Below are positions 1 through 7,938 of a DNA stretch of 24,348 nt, in pieces. Below the pieces are notes generated by a model. It was not told the origin of the DNA. It did no database searches and saw nothing but the letters and a program-made list of their open reading frames with translations. Position 1 is the stretch's first letter; every line of letters begins with the position of its first letter. Source of the stretch: a virus; IMG/VR virus record IMGVR_UViG_3300007512_000194, positions 1 through 24,348 of that record; one strand, given 5' to 3'. The position numbers and the translations under genes were made by a program.

Positions 1-218
1 TCTCCATAATTACGCTTGGGACACAAGATTCCGCCCCTGTGGTCTCCTACGTTATAATGAAAGAACATTTCCTTCAGTGGATCTCCGTCGTTAGTTGGAA
101 TGATCCGAATGTCGGTGTCGCCCTCGTCTGGTTTAAACCAAACAGAAGTAGAATCACCTTTGTTTTCACCGCGCAAAGTTGCGAGCTTGCGGCGCATAAG
201 CTCCATATCAATTGACAT
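1..218 (-). CDS. gp32: gp32-type single-stranded DNA-binding protein, N-terminal part (runs off left edge)
   Basis: An open frame of 72 codons starts at the ATG at 218 and runs off the left edge without a stop. The peptide begins MSIDMELMRRKLATLRGE and continues with VWFKPDEGDTDIRIIP and then GGILCPKRNYGE. A short basic helix followed by a WxxxxGxxxIRxxP strand and a Cys-Pro element is the pattern of the T4 gp32 N-terminus and start of its OB-fold core in T4-like phages. gp32 coats single-stranded DNA during replication, recombination and repair. The start is supported by AAAGGAG about ten bases upstream. The gene has its own sigma70-type promoter, so it is probably expressed earlier than, or independently of, the structural genes to its right. 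The zinc-binding and C-terminal acidic parts of the family cannot be checked because the gene is cut. Confidence 0.75.
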   Translation of the reverse strand, partial: MSIDMELMRRKLATLRGENKGDSTSVWFKPDEGDTDIRIIPTNDGDPLKEMFFHYNVGDHRGGILCPKRNYG

Positions 219-244
219 TATTCAATTTCTCCTTTTGTGAATAA

Positions 245-273
245 AGTATAACACACCCAACTTTAAGAGTCAA
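245..273 (-). promoter_or_regulatory. sigma70-type promoter for the gp32-like gene
   Basis: On the minus strand TTGACT (268-273) and TATACT (245-250) are separated by exactly 17 bases. A TG one base upstream of the -10 gives an extended -10 element, TGTTATACT. The ATG of the gp32-like gene lies 26 bases downstream of the -10, with a good ribosome binding site between. The -35 overlaps the stop codon of the upstream tubulin-like gene. Both hexamers are one base from the bacterial consensus, so recognition by unmodified host RNA polymerase is likely. Confidence 0.8.
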
Positions 274-1114
274 GTGTTTTTTGTTCTTGTACTACGTTTG
301 TGTGGGCAACGCAGAACCCAAAATCATCGTGCTCGGTTTCATAAATGGCATATGAAATCTTTTTGAAAGCATTCTTTGGTTTTTCCTTGAGCAAATCAAC
401 CAGCTTTTTGTGAAGGCCTCCCTCACTCGCTAATCTTTTGTCGTTTATACATATATAATAACACACTTCTCGCGGGGCGTCAAGCTCAAAAAACCATTTT
501 TCTTCAAGTTTTTCTACATCCAGCGCAGCTATGGCGCGAATGCGACTTGTGGCGGCCGGGGTCGATACTACACCAATCTCGGGCTCTGTAAACTCAAAGA
601 AATTTAAGTAATGGACCATCGAGAAAATCGTGTTATTCAGGGTATCATAATAGGTCTTAATAGGTATTTCTCCTATTACCTTTTCTAGAAGGGCGTTGGA
701 AATAATCGTGATCGAATTAAATAACCCAGAGCGCGCATATTCTTGCAGTACTGCAAAAGTAATCTTCTCATTTGTTTTGGGGGCGCCGGTCAACAACTCC
801 GTATCGGGCTGAATATAAAAGAGGTCTATTCGAGTGTGCCTAATTTGTTCTAAGATGCCTAGTCCATAATTAGAGCTAAGAGAGGCTCCCGTAATAAATA
901 CTTGTGTTCGTTCGCGAACATTTTTAAAAAACTCTGTGAGATCGGGTACATTCTGCTCATATTGATCTGGGTCTTCAAAATGTTTTAGCTTAAATTTATT
1001 TTTAGTATTTCTTTTAACTTTATTGTTTAAAGCATATACTTCATAATTGCTAATATCTTCAAACTTTTCTACAATAGCAGAACCGACGTTCCCGATACCG
1101 ATAATTGAAATCAT
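263..1114 (-). CDS. divergent tubulin/FtsZ-superfamily protein (candidate)
   Basis: A 283-residue protein. Seen in order: MISIIGIGNVGSAIVEKF (G6, G8 and G11 in a GxGxxG turn, like the FtsZ T1 region), then YEVYALNN (24-31, the position of FtsZ AINTD), then VFITGASLSSNYGLGILEQI (72-91, where FtsZ has VFITAGMGGGTGTG), then NEKITFAVLQEYARSGLF, then ITIISNALLEKV (135-146, like the tubulin IDNEAL or FtsZ IPN element), and then TYYDTLNNTIFSMVHYL. This order fits a small phage tubulin. The T4-loop signature GGGTG(T/S)G is not intact and the T7-loop acidic residue is unclear, so polymerisation or GTP hydrolysis may be altered or lost. Known phage tubulins (PhuZ, TubZ) position DNA or capsids. The start is supported by GAGGAG eight bases upstream. 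It overlaps the polymerase gene by four bases (ATGA), implying translational coupling. An alternative reading is a Rossmann-type nucleotide-binding protein. Confidence 0.5.
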   Translation of the reverse strand: MISIIGIGNVGSAIVEKFEDISNYEVYALNNKVKRNTKNKFKLKHFEDPDQYEQNVPDLTEFFKNVRERTQVFITGASLSSNYGLGILEQIRHTRIDLFYIQPDTELLTGAPKTNEKITFAVLQEYARSGLFNSITIISNALLEKVIGEIPIKTYYDTLNNTIFSMVHYLNFFEFTEPEIGVVSTPAATSRIRAIAALDVEKLEEKWFFELDAPREVCYYICINDKRLASEGGLHKKLVDLLKEKPKNAFKKISYAIYETEHDDFGFCVAHTNVVQEQKTLDS

Positions 1115-2295
1115 AACTTTAACTCCTCTATGCTGCCATAATCTTTACCGCATTTTAAATTAACTAAGAACTGGTCTAGTTTGTTCGTCGAGAACATTTT
1201 CTTTATCTCCGGTACTAAATGCCTGTCTTCATTAGCTAAATCAATCACAATTTCATCATGCACAACAAAGGCAATAAAAGATTTTTTATCTTCCAAGTAT
1301 TTATCGATTGCTACCGCTCGATCTAATACCAAATCTGCTGTGGTACTCTGTATAATATAATTCAAAGCTTTGCGTTTGTCAACCTTTATTTTTCTTTTAA
1401 ATGGAGTGTGTACAAATTCTTCGTCATACCACTTGTCGAGCACCTCTTCTCTCTTATAGCTTTCAAACTCATTGGCTGGTGCATCGCTGTTATATATCCA
1501 CGCAAAAAACTTTACCTTTGCTTCTTGCCGAGATATTTCCTCTCGGATTAAATTCTTAATGTGCCATTCGTGCACGTCTTCTTGAGGCTGGTCTTCGCCG
1601 GCTAGCGCAATGAACGTTCGTACCTCGGCAGCGTTATAGTCAAGTGACAATAGCCAGTCGTTATGGGGTTTTACAAGCTTCCTAAATTCCTTTTGAAGGG
1701 TCAGTATAGGAAACGAATTTGCTCGCGTTGTAAGGCGTCCTGTGACTGTTCCGAATAAATTGTAATCAACATGAGTAGGACCACTTAGCAGCCTCTTAAT
1801 TCGCATAGAATTTGAGGAAGAATAGTGCAACTTTTTACACCCCTCGTTCGTTAGATGAAGGTGCCGATACTTAAGATCGTGTAGGAGTGCCGATACATTC
1901 TTTAGATGATCATAGCACTCGGGTTTGGAATAGTTCTCTATGACATGAGCTGTCACTTTATTTTTAATCTCGCAAAACTTTTTAAGAAAATCTTGGGGTA
2001 CCAAATCAAAAATACAATGGTCGCGCATATTAACCTTGGCCAATTCAAAAGATTTTAGATAAGCTCGGAATCTTTTTTGGGCCGCCTTGAGTTCTTCAAG
2101 ATGTTTGGCCGGGCATGCTTCAGCCAAGGAAAGACCTGCGCAGTATAAAGAAGCATACTCTATATCTCTATTCTCTAGTCCACCCGAATACTTCCATGTA
2201 TGGGTGAGTTCGGTGGGGAAATCTTCATAATAAAGCTTACCCTCACAATAAACACCTACACATTCACTTTTATCATCTAACGTCTGAAATATCAC
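1111..2295 (-). CDS. Short family A DNA polymerase, polymerase domain only
   Basis: A 394-residue protein carrying the polymerase signatures of the Pol I/T7 family in the right order. FGTVTGRLTT (181-190) matches the TGRLSS element. Motif A is LDYNAAEVR, with D219 and E224. Motif B keeps R256, K260, F264 and Y268 of the RxxxKxxxFxxxY O-helix, but Asn replaces the usual Gly after the Tyr. NYIIQSTTADLV (312-323) matches the conserved helix before motif C, and motif C is VVHDEIV (H346, D347, E348). The catalytic carboxylates are present, so the enzyme is probably active. At 394 residues it is far shorter than Pol I (about 900) or T7 gp5 (about 700), and no 3'-5' exonuclease motif is visible in its first 150 residues. 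Translation probably starts at GTG 2295; the ribosome binding site is weak (CGAGCAG). It lies eleven bases after a gene of unknown function, at the end of the structural gene series. Confidence 0.8.
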   Translation of the reverse strand: MIFQTLDDKSECVGVYCEGKLYYEDFPTELTHTWKYSGGLENRDIEYASLYCAGLSLAEACPAKHLEELKAAQKRFRAYLKSFELAKVNMRDHCIFDLVPQDFLKKFCEIKNKVTAHVIENYSKPECYDHLKNVSALLHDLKYRHLHLTNEGCKKLHYSSSNSMRIKRLLSGPTHVDYNLFGTVTGRLTTRANSFPILTLQKEFRKLVKPHNDWLLSLDYNAAEVRTFIALAGEDQPQEDVHEWHIKNLIREEISRQEAKVKFFAWIYNSDAPANEFESYKREEVLDKWYDEEFVHTPFKRKIKVDKRKALNYIIQSTTADLVLDRAVAIDKYLEDKKSFIAFVVHDEIVIDLANEDRHLVPEIKKMFSTNKLDQFLVNLKCGKDYGSIEELKL

Positions 2296-2306
2296 CGTCT
2301 GCTCGT

Positions 2307-3602
2307 TTATTTAAGATTTCTACGGGCTTTAATCCGGTGGACCTCGCGTTCGGTCTCACGCCAATCTCCGCCGTGTTTTCGCTCGTACTCATCTTTTGCT
2401 CTTGCATATTTATTATTATAACTCACTGAGCCAATATAGTCAAATGGTTTATTGAGAACATACTCAAAATTTTTAATAGCTACATTAATTTGCCCTGTGC
2501 GCATCACACCAATACAGTCATCTATGAGCCGTAGTTGTTCTGCTGGGGTGAAATGACTTTCCTCTTCCAAAAACCTTATCTGACAATATGTTTTAATATA
2601 ATATTCAGCACTTTTAAGAGAATTAAACTCTCCAAACGTATAGGAGGGTGCGTAAGTTACCAGAGGCGAAAGCTCATTACTATAAGCACAGATAGCTGGG
2701 GTCGTCGTATGCGGGGAGCGCACAACCAGAAAAAGATTATATAGATCTTTTTCAAAACGGCTTATATAGGCGACTGGCACACTACGAAAAATGGACCCTA
2801 GCGTTCCTGTGACACCAGAGGCGTGGCCGGCACGTGATTGAGCGTCCATCATTATCTTGGAGTCCAGGTCAGCTAAGAGGCGCCAAGGCGCCGACGAATC
2901 TACAATAAAACCATAAGAATTACACGTCTTTACATAAAAGTCCCAATTAAGGCTGTTATAAAAAAGATCAATCTTCTCTTGATCGTTGTTATATCCTAAA
3001 TCTGCAATTTCAACAACGAGGCCGCTAACGCGTGATGGACAATATTTACTTTTAGTCCAAGCCACTTGAGTGAATGGTGCCTGCAGCGCTGCGTCTGGGA
3101 GAACTTGAAGAAGGGCTGACATAAAATCATCCATTGTTAAAATAACAATACCTCGTTTTCTAAGCTGTGTCTTTAAGGTGTTGGCCATTAATCCAAAATA
3201 TTGGTCATATCGTATAGTAGGATTGGTATAGGCTTTATAAACTTTTAAATTAGAAAGGAATGGATCGTTGGGGTTGATCTTTCCGATCATTGCACATTTT
3301 TCAAATTGTTGGGCCATCTGCTCAAAGAGATCGACCACAAAATCAACTGCTTGATGCGTTTCATCCGGATTAACTAAAACTTTAGAATTAAATTTCTGGA
3401 GAGCGCTTTGTCTTACGATCATCGGAACATATTGTTGATCAACTTTTCCATACATATTAAGCTCTGCCAGATGATAGTTTATTAAATTATTGTGTGAGAC
3501 AGCCCCCTCAGTGCGAGCAGTAATAGATTTTCTATAATATTTAGTTCGCTTATAAAACAGCGATTTCAAAGGAATGGTGGTTTTTTTAACGTATTTGCTC
3601 AT
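2307..3602 (-). CDS. Unrecognised 431-residue protein, probably virion- or assembly-related
   Basis: I do not recognise this family. The protein has a basic N-terminus (MSKYVKKTTIPLKSLFYKR) and a basic C-terminus ending RRNLK, and no signal peptide or clear membrane segment. A distinctive central stretch reads YGFIVDSSAPWRLLADLDSK, followed by a Gly/Ser-rich passage (GHASGVTGTLGS). Most of the protein looks like a mixed helix-strand globular fold with many Tyr and Phe. It starts nine bases after the stop of the 1324-residue hub-like gene, with AAGGAAT as ribosome binding site, and is followed eleven bases later by the polymerase. The tight spacing suggests co-transcription with the tail genes, so a tail or baseplate role is the simplest guess, but this rests on position only. 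Confidence 0.75.
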   Translation of the reverse strand: MSKYVKKTTIPLKSLFYKRTKYYRKSITARTEGAVSHNNLINYHLAELNMYGKVDQQYVPMIVRQSALQKFNSKVLVNPDETHQAVDFVVDLFEQMAQQFEKCAMIGKINPNDPFLSNLKVYKAYTNPTIRYDQYFGLMANTLKTQLRKRGIVILTMDDFMSALLQVLPDAALQAPFTQVAWTKSKYCPSRVSGLVVEIADLGYNNDQEKIDLFYNSLNWDFYVKTCNSYGFIVDSSAPWRLLADLDSKIMMDAQSRAGHASGVTGTLGSIFRSVPVAYISRFEKDLYNLFLVVRSPHTTTPAICAYSNELSPLVTYAPSYTFGEFNSLKSAEYYIKTYCQIRFLEEESHFTPAEQLRLIDDCIGVMRTGQINVAIKNFEYVLNKPFDYIGSVSYNNKYARAKDEYERKHGGDWRETEREVHRIKARRNLK

Positions 3603-3611
3603 TTCTATTCC

Positions 3612-6600
3612 TTAAGGATTCACCACCTCTTCCTCGGCATTGTCATTTCGATTGGCTAAGGCGCTGTGACATTGTGCCGGCCCTGTTGTGGCTGCATCCG
3701 GGTTCCCTGTAGCTGTAGCTCTTTCAGCTTGAATTGCGGAGTTTTCTATGGCATTGACCCACTTAGCATAAATTTTAGATTCAGCTTGACCTGCTGCAAA
3801 AGTATGCGAAGATTTTACTATCATATAATAACCGCCAATACCTAAGTCTGTCAAGCCAAATTCTGTAGCAGTTCCTCCCGCTCTCATATCGGGCGCAAAG
3901 CCGCGCGGATCCACATATATGTAAGTCCCTGGATAGGTTTTAACATTAGAATAAGAATCGATTTCGGTATCGTACACGACACGCAATTGTTTTAAGCCGT
4001 CATAGCCATCTTGTTCGAATCTAACCTCTGCCAAACCACGCGAATCAGTTTTACTGAGTTTAATGTTTTTAATGAGTCCTTCGCCGCGGCCAAGTTGATA
4101 GTGAAAGATTCCGGCATTTTCATCATCTCGCTTGTTTCCTTGCATGCGCTCTGCGGGTGCAGTACGTCCTGCAAAATAAACAAAATAGTTGACTTCGTCC
4201 GCAACGTCGGGCGAAGAGATTGGGCCGCGGCCGGAGATGTTTAAAATGGGCATCGATAAGGTCGATAAGGAGATCCGAGCTTTACCCGCGGCTTTCATAC
4301 TAGCAGCGATTTCATCAAGCCCATCGGCTTGTTGCGGATAACTCGTTATAACTGCTTGATTAACCCGTACTCTTTGTTTAATACTCCAATCAAAACAAGT
4401 TTCATCGTTTAAGAAGTCTCTTATGAGCTTGTTAAACAAGTCATTAAGAAAACTCGTAAGAGTATACGTGCTTCTCTCTTTTTTCAACATCTGGTCCGCA
4501 AGATATTCCAGAAAATACCGAACTGAAATAGGTATGTCACCGAAGTTTACCATCGCACTCGCGCCTCCTAAGACTCGTGTACCTTGATCGCCTTGATTCA
4601 CAAACTCCACCGGGCCTAATAAAATTCTTAATTTTTTAAAATTCTTATAAGCCCGAGTATATTTATCAACTGCCATTGTAACTTGACAACGCGTAATATC
4701 TGAGCCTTCCGTTGACAGTCGATCCGAAAGACGGTCGCCCAACGTTGAAAGCTCCTTTTCGAGTGATTCTAAAATCGTATCGATCAAATCGCTTATATAG
4801 AAGAAGGAAAGGTTTATTGTTTCTGGATTCTCTACAAGAAGGGATGCCTTAAAAACATTCGCCTCTTCACTCTCAGAGCCGACTCCCGCATCTGCAAAAT
4901 TATAAGAGTCAAAGGCAGTCGCCATTTCGGCCGCTAGGCTAGCATCATTTTCACTATCGCTTTGTATTTGAAAAGCTTCTCCAGCACCCTCCCCCGCATT
5001 CCAATTGTAGAAAGGGCCGGCCGAGTTAAACTCTGCCACTTCGGACCACGGAAGTTTTATATAATAAATTCGTTTTTTGCCTTTTAGGTTTTCTATTAAA
5101 GAAGTAAGCGCTTGGCTTTTTTCTGCTGCAGCCCTGTCAGCGAGAGTTTTTTTAACGTTGCTTGCTTCTTCGGATTTGCAATTGCGATTATAGAACTCTA
5201 TTTGTAAATTTCTTATAATTTGTTCGATGGTTGTGTCAGTGCCGGCAAAAATATTAAATGCCGGGCTATCGTAATAATCGTCTACAAATGCCAGATATTC
5301 AATAGTAAAGATGACACGCCCCATATCATCAAATTCAAAATTATGAACGGTAGGCGTTAAGTTTAAAGTAGTGTAAGATTGATAAATGGCATCTCGTAAG
5401 TTGTTACTATTACGATTTGGATCGCTCGTGAGACTGCTCATCGTGCTCCAAGGACCTTGACCAGAGGGGCGCGCCCAGCCAACAACGGCCTTAAGCCTAA
5501 AGTTTAATTTATCTAAATTGGCTTCTTCAAGCGCCGAATGTTGCCCTATGGCGGTGACAAAACCTCCAGCAGCAATAGTCGCGCAATCATTGTTGCTCTG
5601 AGTAGGTTGTGTGGTCTTGAGAGCTAAATCACTATAACTAATCCCATTGTGCACATCAAATAATTCAGACATACTATTAGCAAAGATCTTTAAAGTGGCT
5701 TTAATGCTCTTTTTAACAGCAAAAGGATTATTTCCTTCATACGAAAAATCAAAGCTTTTTACTCCCACTCCAAAGCCGCGTTGTTCTTTTCTTTTCAACA
5801 CTTCTTGAAGATTTGGCGCGCCCCAAGACTTAAAAATAAACTCTTGTTCTGTGGTTTCGTTATCACTGTCGTAGGCTACTTTAAACAGCCGAATCATTGG
5901 CTGCAAGTGATTAAGGACATCACTTTTCATATTAAAGAAAACTTTTTGATCACCAGTCTGCGTGAGCTTGTTAAGAAACCCATAAGAGTCTCCATCAACT
6001 AATAAAGTAGAGTTGCCGGCTTCCCCTAAATAAGGCACTCCCTTGCCGGGAGTCGCGCCGGTACCGCAGCTAGCTGCTATGGAGCCAGAACGCGGCGCAG
6101 TGCTGTCCCGACGTTTTTTGTGATCAGCAATATCGGAAATATAAGAAAGTAAAAAGCATTGCTCATTAAAAATAGTTCGCTGGCGATCCATCGCAGCATA
6201 GGTAGAGGCACTATGGCTATCGTCAAGCATGTCGATCAGAGAATCATTAAGACCGTCCCATCCGTCGCCGCGGACCAGAGCCGCGGCATATGCAAGGGGC
6301 CCCTGACCGCCGCCGGCTAGCGCTACTATCGCCTCGTTATAATCTTGCTGAGCATTGGCAAAGATCCGGGATTGCTCCGACCAACACCCATAGCCCGCGG
6401 CTATGTTCCTGGCGAAGAGAGAGAACTGACCCAGGAGTCCCCCAAGATCGTTAAGAAGTTCTTCGTTGGCTGCTCTATTAATATCGGCCGCGATGAGCCT
6501 CCGCAAGGCAGCCCTTGCCTGACTAGCCATTTCGGCAAGTGTGCCATTCTTCCATGATCGTGCGCCGCGCGGGACTGTGACGCTGGGATCTGTTGCCTGC

Positions 6601-7586
6601 GCCTGGGAGAGTCCTTGGGCATAGCTATCATCGGCAAATGCGGCAACCTGATCGCGCGCGCCGGCGCCCGAGGTAAAGTAATAAGAAAGCTGTACCGCGC
6701 GCTCCCAGGCCGAACCCTCTCTTTGTTCGACCTCCTGGGCGCCCAGTTGAGCCCAAAAAGCTTGATGCGCGTGTGCGTGGAAGGTTCCAGCGTGCTGGAT
6801 GAGAGTTTTAATGCCTTTGCGCTGTTCGTTGGTGACATCGGTTCTTTGATACTCCTCTTTGAGAGCATTCGGCATCACTTGGCCGGTTTTGAGGGTGAGC
6901 GTGCCAGAATCATATTCGCTCTGTCCAAGCTCACCAGCGTCGCTCTCGCCGGTGACGTAATGGTGCCACTTAAGGCGTTCTCCCCGCGCGATATTGCCCG
7001 GCGTGCCAGAACGATGAGAGTCTGCACAAAATGCAGAATTTTCAGCCATTGAACGAGCATAAAAATAAACACCCCCAAAAAATTGTGCCGCCATTTGGCT
7101 ATCAACAGAACTATTTTTTAGAGAAATAGCTAATCTATTTGCCGCCGACACCTCTTCGCCATGGCGGGTGAACGGCGCCGAAGAGTCCGCGGCCTCCAGC
7201 GTAATATTGAAGGCGCCAGCCTCGGACGTCCAGGCTTCATCATGGCCGCGTGGATTATCAGTATCGGTAAAATTCTTATCCCAGATAACTTTAAGTTTTT
7301 GGTAAGATTCACAAGCTTTTTCTTCATTTAATTTGATTTGCCGTACACACTTCTCGACCTCATCATAATAAAGAGTCGCAGCGCGAATGTGTGCATCGAC
7401 GGCAGCTAGCGCCTGATCGACTTCATCGTCGTCCAGATTTCCCTCGATCCGTAAGAAGGCGCGCTTTTTTTCTATTGCGCTCGCATTCCTGTTGTCGCGT
7501 TGCCATCTTTCCCACTCGCTCATGCTCTGGTCTTCCGTTGCCGGGCCGCCGGTGATGTCCGAAAAATCGCCTCCTCCGCCAGCCAT
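3612..7586 (-). CDS. Very large baseplate-hub-like structural protein (1324 residues)
   Basis: This is the largest gene in the window. Position supports a baseplate hub: it follows tape measure, a tube-initiator-like protein and a LysM protein, the order seen in contractile tails before the hub/spike. The last ~200 residues contain strand-rich repeats and the element YYMIVKSSHTFAAGQAESKI (1253-1272), which resembles the strand pair at the end of hub proteins (gp27/gpD type, 'Y.V..v.H.....G..t.i'). Residues 548-640 and 740-790 carry similar strand patterns (FDFSYEG; VHNFEFDDMGRVIFTIEYLA). The first ~500 residues are helical, Ala/Gly-rich and coded by visibly more GC-rich DNA than the rest. The hub assignment is moderate; no lysozyme motif was seen. 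Start: ATG one base after the LysM stop, with GAGGG nine bases upstream. T4 gp27 is only about 390 residues, so this would be a heavily extended form. Confidence 0.5.
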   Translation of the reverse strand: MAGGGGDFSDITGGPATEDQSMSEWERWQRDNRNASAIEKKRAFLRIEGNLDDDEVDQALAAVDAHIRAATLYYDEVEKCVRQIKLNEEKACESYQKLKVIWDKNFTDTDNPRGHDEAWTSEAGAFNITLEAADSSAPFTRHGEEVSAANRLAISLKNSSVDSQMAAQFFGGVYFYARSMAENSAFCADSHRSGTPGNIARGERLKWHHYVTGESDAGELGQSEYDSGTLTLKTGQVMPNALKEEYQRTDVTNEQRKGIKTLIQHAGTFHAHAHQAFWAQLGAQEVEQREGSAWERAVQLSYYFTSGAGARDQVAAFADDSYAQGLSQAQATDPSVTVPRGARSWKNGTLAEMASQARAALRRLIAADINRAANEELLNDLGGLLGQFSLFARNIAAGYGCWSEQSRIFANAQQDYNEAIVALAGGGQGPLAYAAALVRGDGWDGLNDSLIDMLDDSHSASTYAAMDRQRTIFNEQCFLLSYISDIADHKKRRDSTAPRSGSIAASCGTGATPGKGVPYLGEAGNSTLLVDGDSYGFLNKLTQTGDQKVFFNMKSDVLNHLQPMIRLFKVAYDSDNETTEQEFIFKSWGAPNLQEVLKRKEQRGFGVGVKSFDFSYEGNNPFAVKKSIKATLKIFANSMSELFDVHNGISYSDLALKTTQPTQSNNDCATIAAGGFVTAIGQHSALEEANLDKLNFRLKAVVGWARPSGQGPWSTMSSLTSDPNRNSNNLRDAIYQSYTTLNLTPTVHNFEFDDMGRVIFTIEYLAFVDDYYDSPAFNIFAGTDTTIEQIIRNLQIEFYNRNCKSEEASNVKKTLADRAAAEKSQALTSLIENLKGKKRIYYIKLPWSEVAEFNSAGPFYNWNAGEGAGEAFQIQSDSENDASLAAEMATAFDSYNFADAGVGSESEEANVFKASLLVENPETINLSFFYISDLIDTILESLEKELSTLGDRLSDRLSTEGSDITRCQVTMAVDKYTRAYKNFKKLRILLGPVEFVNQGDQGTRVLGGASAMVNFGDIPISVRYFLEYLADQMLKKERSTYTLTSFLNDLFNKLIRDFLNDETCFDWSIKQRVRVNQAVITSYPQQADGLDEIAASMKAAGKARISLSTLSMPILNISGRGPISSPDVADEVNYFVYFAGRTAPAERMQGNKRDDENAGIFHYQLGRGEGLIKNIKLSKTDSRGLAEVRFEQDGYDGLKQLRVVYDTEIDSYSNVKTYPGTYIYVDPRGFAPDMRAGGTATEFGLTDLGIGGYYMIVKSSHTFAAGQAESKIYAKWVNAIENSAIQAERATATGNPDAATTGPAQCHSALANRNDNAEEEVVNP

Positions 7587-7587
7587 T

Positions 7588-7929
7588 TCAGTAAGCCCTC
7601 ATGACTTTAAGCGCTGCTTCGATATCAAGCGGAATGGTTAATGTGCTGCCGATCCTAATGTCGGCTTCGGTGGCATAACCATTATAGAGTGCAATGACCC
7701 ACCAGTAGCGAGTATCTTGATAGTATTGATCGGCTAAGCGATATAAACGATCTCCGTATTTCCACATATGATTGGTGGTCTGTAGGGTGCCGCGTTCTGC
7801 TGCGGTGGGGTTATAAATATAGGGGGTCTCGTATTGGCGGATGTTTTTGATCCCGCGTTCTTTGCGCAAGAATTCATAACCGCTAAAGCCGTTATTAATA
7901 ATTCTGTATTTTGAGTATCGTGATGCCAT
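7588..7929 (-). CDS. LysM-domain baseplate/hub protein
   Basis: A 113-residue protein with one LysM-like domain at about residues 54-101: HMWKYGDRLYRLADQYYQDT, then WWVIALYNG and IRIGSTLTIP. The GDRLYRLA..YY....YWWVIA..N pattern followed by I.IG..L.IP is the LysM signature found in P2 gpX, T4 gp53-type wedge proteins and the small LysM proteins of contractile injection systems. In those systems the protein sits at the inner baseplate between tube and hub or wedges and is not a cell-wall enzyme by itself. The N-terminal ~50 residues (RYSKYRIINNGFSGYEFL) are a separate extension. It lies between the tube-initiator-like gene and the hub-like gene, nine bases and one base away respectively, so the three are probably translated from one message. 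Confidence 0.75.
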   Translation of the reverse strand: MASRYSKYRIINNGFSGYEFLRKERGIKNIRQYETPYIYNPTAAERGTLQTTNHMWKYGDRLYRLADQYYQDTRYWWVIALYNGYATEADIRIGSTLTIPLDIEAALKVMRAY

Positions 7930-7938
7930 AGGTTAATG

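Noticed and set aside
263-1114. NAD-binding dehydrogenase reading of the GIGNVG start
   Set aside because: The following elements (VFITGASLSSNYGLG, IISNALLEKV, YYDTLNN) fit tubulin/FtsZ order better than a dehydrogenase; kept as an alternative only.
6401-7052. Long minus- and plus-strand alternative frames (155 and 145 codons) inside the hub-like gene
   Set aside because: Both are explained by the GC-rich codons of the real frame, which deplete stop codons in other frames; their peptides are Arg/Pro/Ser-rich with no recognisable fold.
3612-7586. Gp5-like lysozyme or peptidase domain in the hub-like protein
   Set aside because: No lysozyme or metallopeptidase active-site motif was found. A His-rich stretch at 268-274 (TFHAHAH) lacks the accompanying Glu or zinc-binding context.
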